Assembly: GCA_934621385.1 (NCBI GenBank)
Contig: CAKTUI010000002.1
Span: forward strand, 1 to 64,000
Reading direction: 5' to 3'
Length of the DNA: 64,000 nt
Origin: an uncultured Kiritimatiellota bacterium
GTDB taxonomy: Bacteria; Verrucomicrobiota; Kiritimatiellia; RFP12; UBA1067
Every line of letters starts with the position of its first letter. The stretch's first letter is position 1. Both the position numbers and the translations under genes were made by a program. Shown here piece after piece: positions 55,881-62,568 of the stretch. A model generated the notes under the pieces. It made no database searches, was not told where the DNA came from, and worked only from the letters and a program-made list of their open reading frames with translations.

Positions 55881-56636
55881 TCATTTGCCTTCGGCGGTCA
55901 GGTTGACCTTGCCAAGAAAGAGTTTTAGACGATCCGACTTCGGCGCACCAAAGACCTCGGCGGGCGTGCCCTCCTCGGCGATTCGCCCGCCCTCCAAAAA
56001 GAGGATGCGCGAGGCGACGTCACGCGCAAAGCGCATCTCGTGCGTCACAACGACCATCGTCATGCCATTGCGGGCCAAGTCCTTCATCACGTCGAGAACC
56101 TCGCCCACCATTTCTGGGTCGAGTGCCGATGTCGGTTCGTCAAAGAGCATCATCTGCGGCTCCATCGCAAGCGACCGCACAATGGCGACGCGCTGCTTCT
56201 GTCCGCCCGAAAGCTGCTGCGGATAACTCGCCGCCTTGTCGGACAGTCCGACGCGCTCAAGAAGTTCCCGCGCCTTCGCTTCTGCCGCGGTCCGCGTCAG
56301 ACCGCGCACCAGCCGCGGCGCCAGCGTGATGTTGTCGAGAATCGTCAGATGCGGGAACAGGTTGAAGTGCTGGAAGACCATCCCCATCTCCGAACGGACG
56401 CGATTCTTCTCCTTTTCGGTCGCTCGAACAATGTCCCGGTCCTTGAAGAGGATGCGCCCCTCAGTCGGCGCGTCCAGCAGGTTCATGCACCGCAAGAAGG
56501 TCGACTTTCCGCCGCCGGACGGCCCAATCATCACCACGACTTCCCCGTGGCGAATCTCTGTCGAAATCCCCTTCAGGACCTCCAGTTTCCCAAAGCTCTT
56601 CTTCAGTCCCTCAATCTTCAAAAGTGTCTCTGCCAT
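55881..56636 (-). CDS. Polar amino-acid ABC transporter ATP-binding protein (GlnQ-like)
   Basis: 251 residues with a complete ABC ATPase: Walker A GPSGGGKST, Q-loop VFQHFNLFPH, signature LSGGQKQR, Walker B MMLFDEPTSALDPE and switch histidine in VVVTHEM. FNLFPHLTILDN is the hallmark of the polar amino-acid (GlnQ/HisP/GltL) group. It is third in the binding-protein, permease, ATPase order and separated from the permease by 12 bases. Confidence 0.95.
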   Translation of the reverse strand: MAETLLKIEGLKKSFGKLEVLKGISTEIRHGEVVVMIGPSGGGKSTFLRCMNLLDAPTEGRILFKDRDIVRATEKEKNRVRSEMGMVFQHFNLFPHLTILDNITLAPRLVRGLTRTAAEAKARELLERVGLSDKAASYPQQLSGGQKQRVAIVRSLAMEPQMMLFDEPTSALDPEMVGEVLDVMKDLARNGMTMVVVTHEMRFARDVASRILFLEGGRIAEEGTPAEVFGAPKSDRLKLFLGKVNLTAEGK

Positions 56637-56648
56637 CGTATCAAGTCC

Positions 56649-57389
56649 TTACGAGTCGTTGTGCACGGGATCCGCCCCCGTGGAGCGCAAATAGCGCTCA
56701 AGGCGGCCGAGCAACCAGGTGAATGTCATCACGAGCACCAGGTAAATCGCCGCAACCGTCAGGTAGGGCGTATACACCGAATAGGTCTGTGAACGGATGA
56801 TGTCGCCGCCCTTGGCAAGGTCGCGCAGGGCGATGTAGCCGACAATCGACGTATCCTTCATGAGGACGATGAATTCGTTGCCCAGTGCCGGCAGCACGTT
56901 GCGAATCGCCTGCGGTAGAATGATGCGAATCATCGTCTTCCAGTAGCCAAGCCCAAGGGCACGGCCGGCCTCCATCTGCCCGGGGTCAATGGACATAATG
57001 CCCGCACGCAGAATTTCCGCCTGATAGGCCCCAGAGTTGATGCCGAAGGCGAGAATCGCAACCGTCACCTTGTCAAGCGACTGCATGATGATGAAGTAGC
57101 AGATAAGCAACTGCACCACCATGGGCGTTCCGCGAATAATCGTCAGGTAGACTTTCGACAGGGCGTTAAGCGCGGCAAAACGCCCGTACTTGTCGTGCGA
57201 CGACCGAATAATGGCAACCAAGAAGCCAATCAGGAGGCCGATGACGATTGCCGCGAGCGCGACCTCAATCGTCACGCCAAGACCGTCCAGCAGGTAGCGC
57301 CACCGGTCATTCTTGACGAAGCAAAGCTGGAAGTCATCCCCCAGTTTGCCGAACCAAAGCTGAATGTTGTTGAACAGGGTCTGAATCAT
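56649..57389 (-). CDS. Polar amino-acid ABC transporter permease
   Basis: About 246 residues with around five membrane helices (HisM/GlnP type). The EAA loop that docks the ATPase reads EAGRALGLGYWKTMIRIILP. The N-terminal motif GVTIEVALAAIVIGLLIG and KDTSIVGYIALRDL are typical. Only one permease gene is present, so it should homodimerise. ATG 57389 has GGAAA seven bases upstream; an upstream GTG (57401) is possible. Confidence 0.93.
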   Translation of the reverse strand: MIQTLFNNIQLWFGKLGDDFQLCFVKNDRWRYLLDGLGVTIEVALAAIVIGLLIGFLVAIIRSSHDKYGRFAALNALSKVYLTIIRGTPMVVQLLICYFIIMQSLDKVTVAILAFGINSGAYQAEILRAGIMSIDPGQMEAGRALGLGYWKTMIRIILPQAIRNVLPALGNEFIVLMKDTSIVGYIALRDLAKGGDIIRSQTYSVYTPYLTVAAIYLVLVMTFTWLLGRLERYLRSTGADPVHNDS

Positions 57390-57423
57390 GCTGATTTCCA
57401 CTCTCTGAGAAGCGCCGGACGGC

Positions 57424-58161
57424 TTATTTCTCCTTCAGCCTGTCGGCCTCGGCCGTGTAGTCGGCGACCCACTTCTCAAGCGTCCCATCCGCCTTGAGCG
57501 CGGCAATTGTCTCGTTGATCGCCTTCAGCAGCTCGGGCTGGCCCTTGCGAATGGCCACGGCGTACTCCTCCGTCGTGATGAAGTCCGAAATCGCCAAATC
57601 CGCCTCGCCCTTCACGCAGTTCTTCGCCGGGTCAATGTCGGCGATGACCACGTCAACACGACCCGCCTTGAGCGCGGCAACTGCCGCAGCAGGCGAGTCG
57701 AACCGCTCAGGCTGCTGGCCAAGCTCCTCCGTCACGTACGTCTCACTCGTCGTGCCACTCTGCACACCAACCTTCTTGCCTTTCGCATCGACCCCCTTCG
57801 CATAGGGGGCGGACTTCTTGTAGACGAAGACCACGCCCGTCTTCACGTAGGGAATCGAGAAGTCCACGTTCTTCTTGCGATCCTCCGTCACCGTGATGCC
57901 GGCCGCCGCAAGATCCGCCTTGCCCGAAATGACCGTCGGGATAACCGAATCGAAGTTGACCGATTCCACCGAGAAGGTGCGCCCCAACCGTTGCGCCACG
58001 GCGCGGCAAATCTCGACGTCAATGCCCACAATCTCATCGCCGCGCAGGAACTCGTACGGCGGGAACGTCGCCTCGGTAATCATCTTCAGCGACTCGTCCT
58101 TCGCTGTGCACCCGCACAGCAACGCCGCGACCAGCCCAAGTCCAAAAAGGTTCCTCATCAT
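57424..58161 (-). CDS. Amino-acid ABC transporter substrate-binding lipoprotein, copy 1
   Basis: About 245 residues with a lipobox LLCGC, then an SBP_bac_3 fold with TEATFPPYEFLRGDEIVGID, GKADLAAAGITVTEDRKKNV and a hinge near VGVQSGTTSETYV. It delivers a polar amino acid to the adjacent permease. The start is chosen at ATG 58161 (GAGG nine bases upstream, full signal peptide). ATG 58176 or GTG 58197 would extend it. It is a close paralogue of the gene immediately upstream. Confidence 0.9.
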   Translation of the reverse strand: MMRNLFGLGLVAALLCGCTAKDESLKMITEATFPPYEFLRGDEIVGIDVEICRAVAQRLGRTFSVESVNFDSVIPTVISGKADLAAAGITVTEDRKKNVDFSIPYVKTGVVFVYKKSAPYAKGVDAKGKKVGVQSGTTSETYVTEELGQQPERFDSPAAAVAALKAGRVDVVIADIDPAKNCVKGEADLAISDFITTEEYAVAIRKGQPELLKAINETIAALKADGTLEKWVADYTAEADRLKEK

Positions 58162-58193
58162 TTTGCCTAACCTCATTCCTGAATCCACATCCC

Positions 58194-58934
58194 TCACTTC
58201 TTCAGCAAGTCCGCTTCAGCCGTAAACGCGGCACGAATCTCGGCCATCCGCCCGTTCGCCTTGAGTTCGGCAATCGTCTCGTTGATCGCCTTCAGCAACT
58301 CGGGCTGACCCTTGCGAATGGCAATGGCGTACTCCTCAAGGTTGACCGGAGTCGGCGCAATCGCGAGGTCCTCCTCGCCAAGGACGCAGTTCTTCGCCGG
58401 TTCGATGTCCACAAGCACGGCATCGCAACGCCCAGCCTTGAGCGCAGCACACGCCTCGGCCGCCGAACGGAAACGCTCCGGCTCCTGCCCAAAGCGTTCG
58501 AGGACGATATTCTCGGCCGTATTGCCGCCCTGCACACCGATGCGCTTGCCCTTGCAGGCCTCCGCCGTCAGAATCGGAGCGGACTTCTTGTAGATGAGGA
58601 CGATTTCCGTCTTGGCATACACATCGGAGAAGTCGACGTTCTTCTTGCGGTCCTCCGTCACTGTAATGCCAGCCGCCGCAAGATCCGCCTTGCCCGACAT
58701 CACGGACGGAATGACGGAGTCGAAGTCGACCGACTCAACCGCGAACGACTTGCCCAGCTTCTGCGCCACGGCGCGGCAAATCTCGATGTCAATGCCCACA
58801 ATCTCCTGCCCACGCAAGAATTCGTACGGCGGGAACGTCGCCTCGGTAATCATCTTCAGCGCATCGGAATCTTTCGTCCCGCATCCGCACATGCACACCG
58901 CCGCCAGCAGGCCAGCCATCAGTCTTTTCATCAT
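58194..58934 (-). CDS. Amino-acid ABC transporter substrate-binding lipoprotein, copy 2
   Basis: About 246 residues with a lipobox MCGC followed by the same SBP_bac_3 fold as its neighbour. Long blocks are nearly identical (KMITEATFPPYEFLRG, GKADLAAAGITVTEDRKKNV), while the ligand-cleft region diverges (VQGGNTAENIVLERFG against VQSGTTSETYVTEELG). The open frame continues far upstream through the next gene in another frame, but the start is ATG 58934 with AAGGAG just ahead. It overlaps the metallopeptidase stop by 4 bases. The two copies are a tandem duplication that probably changed specificity. Confidence 0.92.
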   Translation of the reverse strand: MMKRLMAGLLAAVCMCGCGTKDSDALKMITEATFPPYEFLRGQEIVGIDIEICRAVAQKLGKSFAVESVDFDSVIPSVMSGKADLAAAGITVTEDRKKNVDFSDVYAKTEIVLIYKKSAPILTAEACKGKRIGVQGGNTAENIVLERFGQEPERFRSAAEACAALKAGRCDAVLVDIEPAKNCVLGEEDLAIAPTPVNLEEYAIAIRKGQPELLKAINETIAELKANGRMAEIRAAFTAEADLLKK

Positions 58935-59638
58935 GATTCTCCTTTTATTGAGGTGTAAATCCACTTTCCAGCAGCCACGGCCGACGCACCGACCGCCACA
59001 TACGCCGAAGCGACGCGCCCCAGCACAATCGATCCAAGTGCCGCGAATGTCAGCGGTGTTGTCGCCGCCAACCAAACAAGCACAAGCGCCACGTTCACCA
59101 GAAAAATCACCGTCCACGAGAACACCCGCCCATAGAGCCGAACATCCGGCTGCCGCTGCGTCAGCGTCTCCAGCGTGAACAGCACATGAAACGCCCACGT
59201 GAAACCGATGATGAACATCCAGAACGGCAGGAATGGCAAAGGCCTCAGAAAGGCGTAGGTGACCAGTGCCACGATGATGACGACAAAGGTGTAGAAGGGA
59301 AAGAAGTATGGCGCAAGCGTGATGAGGAAGTTCGTCTTCGTCAGCTTCACGCTGCCGCCCTCCGCCCCAATCCGCACATCCGAGGGACGCGCCCCGAAAG
59401 CCAGCCCCCACAGCGCGTGCGTCAGCTCGTGCCCGAACACATACGCCCGAACCGGATGGCTCAGCGTCATCCACGCGACCGCAAAGACCACCATGCCGCC
59501 AAGCAGGGCCACCGCCTCGGCCGAAAAGCCACGCCCACCACCGGCAGCCACCACCAGCGCATCAACAAGCGACCGAACGAACCCCCAGCACATCGGCAAG
59601 AGCGCAAGTCCAATCAACCATCTGCCGAAGTTCGCCAT
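58931..59638 (-). CDS. Membrane HExxH metallopeptidase-like protein
   Basis: 235 residues with about six membrane helices and a zinc-binding HELTH motif (His70-Glu71-His74) in FGHELTHALWGLAFG at the end of the second or third helix, as in M50/site-2-protease-like families. A second metal ligand is not obvious by eye, and no PDZ domain is present. It is flanked by an FtsB-like gene (directly abutting) and the ABC binding protein genes. Regulated intramembrane proteolysis or a non-catalytic membrane role are both possible. Confidence 0.7.
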   Translation of the reverse strand: MANFGRWLIGLALLPMCWGFVRSLVDALVVAAGGGRGFSAEAVALLGGMVVFAVAWMTLSHPVRAYVFGHELTHALWGLAFGARPSDVRIGAEGGSVKLTKTNFLITLAPYFFPFYTFVVIIVALVTYAFLRPLPFLPFWMFIIGFTWAFHVLFTLETLTQRQPDVRLYGRVFSWTVIFLVNVALVLVWLAATTPLTFAALGSIVLGRVASAYVAVGASAVAAGKWIYTSIKGES

Positions 59639-59929
59639 TTAGTCCCCCTCAAAGACGAACACCAGCTCGTTCGGAAAGACCCGACGGTTCTGCCGCGCAA
59701 TCTGCTCAACGAAGTCGGAATCGGTCTTGAACCGCTTTTGATTCTCAATCAAATCCGCAATCCCCTGGCGCTTGCGGTCAATCTGCGCGGAAAGCTCGGC
59801 ATTCTGGGCGCGGAGCGCCTTCCCCCTCTGGTAGCTGGGCCAAACCAACAGAAGGCCGCCAACAAAGATGACGGCCACGAGGGTGATTGTGAACCACCGA
59901 GAAAACTTATCTTTCCAAGTTTCGCTCAC
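59639..59929 (-). CDS. FtsB/DivIC-like septum formation protein
   Basis: 96 residues with a short cytoplasmic N-terminus, one membrane helix (about 13-30), a coiled coil (about 35-65) and a C-terminal segment FVEQIARQNRRVFPNELVFV, typical of the FtsB/DivIC family that links FtsL and FtsQ in the divisome. The only suitable start is GTG 59929. It is the first gene of the minus-strand run that continues to 46.1 kb with gaps of at most 53 bases. Confidence 0.8.
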   Translation of the reverse strand: MSETWKDKFSRWFTITLVAVIFVGGLLLVWPSYQRGKALRAQNAELSAQIDRKRQGIADLIENQKRFKTDSDFVEQIARQNRRVFPNELVFVFEGD

Positions 59930-59937
59930 AGGACATA

Positions 59938-59946
59938 ATTATAGCA
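59938..59946 (-). promoter_or_regulatory. Extended -10 promoter directly before the FtsB-like gene
   Basis: The minus strand reads TGCTATAAT (TATAAT at 59938-59943). The inferred transcription start is within a few bases of the GTG start codon, so a leaderless or nearly leaderless message is implied. No good -35 is visible. It is back-to-back with the plus-strand promoter at 59967-59996. Confidence 0.45.
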
Positions 59947-59966
59947 AAAAAAAGACGCTCGGGGTA

Positions 59967-59996
59967 TTGACAATCGTAAAAAATATGAGATACTAT
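59967..59996 (+). promoter_or_regulatory. Promoter of the CBM48-like gene
   Basis: A perfect -35 TTGACA (59967-59972), an 18-base A-rich spacer and -10 TACTAT (59991-59996) precede a leader of about 55 bases with AGAGG ahead of the ATG. Confidence 0.8.
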
Positions 59997-60056
59997 TGGC
60001 CCGTTCGCTCGCATAAGGCGATAAAACGGTCGTAAGGCCGAGAGGAAACAGAAAAA

Positions 60057-60416
60057 ATGAAGATCAAGAAAGCCGGAAAGTGCGCGGCCAAGAAGGTCGT
60101 GACGAGGAAGACGGTGAAGGAAGCCCCCCAGAAGGAGGCGAAGGTCACCGACACCAAGAAGGCGGTCACATTCACCATCCACGCCGAGAAAGGCCAGAGC
60201 GTCTTTGTCGCGGGCCAGTTCAATGACTGGAATCCCACGGCGAAGGAGATGACCTACAAGGCGAAAGAGGGAATCTACACGACAACGCTGAAGCTTGCCC
60301 CCGGCAAGTATGAGTACAAGTACGTGATTGACGGCGCGTGGTGCGCCGACCCCGAGAACGCCGAGTCCGTCCCGAACGACCAGGGCACGTTCAACTCGGT
60401 GATTACGGTTAAGTAA
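60057..60416 (+). CDS. Stand-alone glycogen-binding (CBM48/AMPK-beta-like) domain protein
   Basis: 119 residues. The first 35 are lysine-rich and alanine-rich (probably unstructured), followed by one CBM48-like beta-sandwich (about 36-119): VFVAGQFNDWNPTAKEM, GIYTTTLKLAPGKYEYKYVI, DGAWCADPENAESVPNDQGT. The tryptophans in FNDWNP and GAWCAD match the sugar-binding positions of glycogen-binding domains. There is no catalytic domain and no signal peptide, so it should act in the cytoplasm, perhaps bringing a partner to glycogen. It is the only confident plus-strand gene, with its own promoter and terminator. Confidence 0.88.
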   Translation: MKIKKAGKCAAKKVVTRKTVKEAPQKEAKVTDTKKAVTFTIHAEKGQSVFVAGQFNDWNPTAKEMTYKAKEGIYTTTLKLAPGKYEYKYVIDGAWCADPENAESVPNDQGTFNSVITVK

Positions 60417-60451
60417 TCCCCAACGACGGGCAACACCGCCGTTCTTCCAAA

Positions 60452-60485
60452 GGGCATCTCCGTGTGGAGGTGCCTCTTTTATTTT
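60452..60485 (+). terminator. Rho-independent terminator of the CBM48-like gene
   Basis: A 9-base-pair stem GGCATCTCC/GGAGGTGCC with one G-T wobble and a GTGT loop is followed by CTCTTTTATTTT. It starts 36 bases after the stop. Confidence 0.85.
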
Positions 60486-60493
60486 CACCGCCC

Positions 60494-60540
60494 AAGCGCG
60501 GCAGTTTGAGACAACCACGGAGCACACGGAAGTCACGGAA
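60494..60540. repeat. Truncated copy of the dispersed 43-kb repeat
   Basis: CAACCACGGAGCACACGG (60512-60529) is the exact reverse complement of 44061-44078, and the preceding AAGCGCGGCAGTTTGA resembles 43952-43967. It lies exactly where base composition changes from GC-rich to AT-rich. Apart from this element and the small gene at 60613, nothing else is visible between 60486 and 60868. Confidence 0.7.
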
Positions 60541-60612
60541 GGAAGCGACCGGGGTGCAATCCCCATCCAATGCAACCAGCCATCCGAAGACTGGTCAGGG
60601 ACTCCGCGTTAA

Positions 60613-60777
60613 TCAGTCAACAACCGCAAACGCTGTCGAGACTATTTCCTCAGGCATAAGAACAACATCTTCGCCTCGGTAGTCCCGACGAACAGAAGTG
60701 ATAGCCTCCTCGGCACTATTCGCCTCAATTTCAATTATCCGCTGAAGTGTTTCAGTAATCTCTACTTTAAATTTCAT
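60613..60777 (-). CDS. Small DpnD/PcfM-like protein
   Basis: A 54-residue protein starting MKFKVEITETLQRIIEIEA and continuing with an AEEAITSVRRDYRGEDVVL segment, then an acidic end. This beta-hairpin, helix, then acidic tail pattern matches short DpnD/PcfM-like proteins found in mobile and restriction-associated loci. GAGGAG lies ten bases upstream of the ATG. It is separated from the three-gene cluster to its right by 91 bases and reads in the same direction. The family match is by eye only. Confidence 0.6.
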   Translation of the reverse strand: MKFKVEITETLQRIIEIEANSAEEAITSVRRDYRGEDVVLMPEEIVSTAFAVVD

Positions 60778-60868
60778 GAAGATATCACTCCTCTACATTG
60801 CTGATTCATGTATTTGCCGCTAAAAGAAATCTTTTCTTCAGGCCTAAAATAGAAAAAATTATTGGCTA

Positions 60869-61660
60869 TTATTGAAAACAACGATTCAATTGGGAAAGGC
60901 AAATTTCACATATCTCCTTACGCGACAATGTGTCAATCATACGAACTGCACCAATGGAATTCAGATGGGTAGTGCACGCAAGAATTTCATGCCGTGTTAC
61001 ATCAGGTAGTTGTCTCTCATTCTTGAAACTATCGATTGCCTGCATCATACCCATCGCAATTTCATGATTACTTGCAGCTGTTGACGAAGCAAACAACAAA
61101 ATTTTGGAATTAAAGGCTGAGCTTGTAAAGTATTTAACATAATGATAAGGATCGAATAAGTTCTCTTCGTCATAAAGAAGCCGTCCCGTCCACCAGAGTC
61201 GAGCCAATGGATGAGCAACCAATGCCCTTCGTGTACCACCTGTCGCTATCCGGCAAAAGAAATCACGAAGAACATCAACTTCAGTATATTTGCTTCGTTC
61301 AGTTTCACTACGATTGTGTATATAGTCCGAAAAATCCTGATGCGCTTCCCATGCCCAAAATTGCGGCTTGGCAGCAATCGAAGGGGGAAGATCTTTCATT
61401 GCGGTATATAAGGTTACAATATTGACATAATCGGTTGAATGAGGATCCTCTTCATTCATTTGCAAATCAAAATCAAAGGAGAAATCGGGACAGGCTACAT
61501 TAAGCGTATCAACACATCCCTTTCCTTCGAAATATTCCGCCAAACTGGCAACATCTCCCTTGCGATAATAAGGGATAAGTAGGTCACGCTTGAGCACCGC
61601 CAGTTGCTCTTCAATTTTCATATTAAATGCACCGAGTTGCATATGCATTGCCCCCATCAC
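60869..61660 (-). CDS. DUF6339-like protein
   Basis: About 263 residues, no signal peptide or membrane segment. The centre has the pattern FWAWEAHQDFSDYIHNR, FFCRIATGGTRRAL and PLARLWWTGRLLYDEENLFD followed by PYHYVKYF, which I associate with DUF6339, a family of unknown function seen near defence or modification genes. The GTG at 61660 is immediately followed by ATG (61657), which overlaps the upstream stop by one base (TGATG); either may be used. It is last of three overlapping genes in AT-rich DNA. No catalytic motif can be named. Confidence 0.6.
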   Translation of the reverse strand: MMGAMHMQLGAFNMKIEEQLAVLKRDLLIPYYRKGDVASLAEYFEGKGCVDTLNVACPDFSFDFDLQMNEEDPHSTDYVNIVTLYTAMKDLPPSIAAKPQFWAWEAHQDFSDYIHNRSETERSKYTEVDVLRDFFCRIATGGTRRALVAHPLARLWWTGRLLYDEENLFDPYHYVKYFTSSAFNSKILLFASSTAASNHEIAMGMMQAIDSFKNERQLPDVTRHEILACTTHLNSIGAVRMIDTLSRKEICEICLSQLNRCFQ

Positions 61661-62568
61661 TTCTTGTTGAGTTCCTCCAATGCCTTCCCCAGGGGGCGCT
61701 TGAGAAGGGCTGCCACTGCATAAGCCAGCGTGTTTTTATCTCTATTGCTATCGATCTTCACTCGATTAATATCCCAGTCTATGCCCTCTTCACAAAGTAC
61801 GCGACCAATTAATCCATCTAACTTTCGGAGCCACCTACGATCAACATCAACCTTTATCTCTCCCTCGCCGCGTTCTGCTTGCGCTCGCTCAATCTCAAAC
61901 TGCAGTGCGGCAAAAATTGCGGGCTGCATAACCAATGCAATGAGTTCCGCCTTCCGTATTTTCTTTTTATTAAAGTAGATGTTGTAGAGATCTGAGGAGA
62001 GATTTATTATAAGGTTGTCACCCGTCCCATTCGTCCACAGTTCAGTATGCTCATCGCTTGCATCTTTACTGACATAAAGATAAGGATTCGAACTCGCATC
62101 CGTTTCTTCCAACTCAACTGTCCAACCAGTGCCAACAGCAAGTATATCGCCTTTCTCAATCTCAAATTTTGCCGCGCCATACCTTCTGTCAAAATAGGGA
62201 CTGGAAAAATCAGAAATCGTCTTACTTGCAACAAGCCCAATAAATACCTCAACGGAATCTGCAATATCCCCATAGTTAATCTCAAGATGAAAATCTTTCT
62301 CAGATTGAACATAGGCATGTCGAAAGTATGTGTGCCCACACTCGATATTAACATAGTATTTAGCAAGCTGCTCGTTAACAAGCGATAAAAGTTGCGGATT
62401 GGTTAAATCGAACTTAAAATCAACAACAAGATTATGCGCCGCATTAACGGTAAACCGAGGCTCGCCAATAACATCAAAATGTGCCTGCACATACCCTTGT
62501 TCCTTTTCATACTCCACTCCGCTCGGATATAGAATAGGATATGGCGAATTAGATGTTTTTCTTTTCAT
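61657..62568 (-). CDS. Protein of unknown function in the right-edge cluster
   Basis: About 303 residues, soluble, with no family recognised. The N-terminal two thirds is predicted beta-rich with aromatic residues (HFDVIGEPRFTVNAAHNLVV, KFEIEKGDILAVGTGWTVEL). The last third is helical and charged (AALQFEIERAQAERGEGEIK, a DRRWLRKLDGLIGRVLCEE segment, and a lysine-rich tail). The frame opens further upstream, but ATG 62568 has GAGG nine bases before it and lies inside the end of the ATPase-like gene (20-base overlap). The nested layout argues that the three products act together. Confidence 0.7.
   Translation of the reverse strand: MKRKTSNSPYPILYPSGVEYEKEQGYVQAHFDVIGEPRFTVNAAHNLVVDFKFDLTNPQLLSLVNEQLAKYYVNIECGHTYFRHAYVQSEKDFHLEINYGDIADSVEVFIGLVASKTISDFSSPYFDRRYGAAKFEIEKGDILAVGTGWTVELEETDASSNPYLYVSKDASDEHTELWTNGTGDNLIINLSSDLYNIYFNKKKIRKAELIALVMQPAIFAALQFEIERAQAERGEGEIKVDVDRRWLRKLDGLIGRVLCEEGIDWDINRVKIDSNRDKNTLAYAVAALLKRPLGKALEELNKK

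Noticed and set aside
58935..59474. N-terminal extension of the second binding lipoprotein frame
   Set aside because: The extension lies in another frame over the metallopeptidase gene. The lipoprotein signal peptide begins at 58934 with an RBS just before it.
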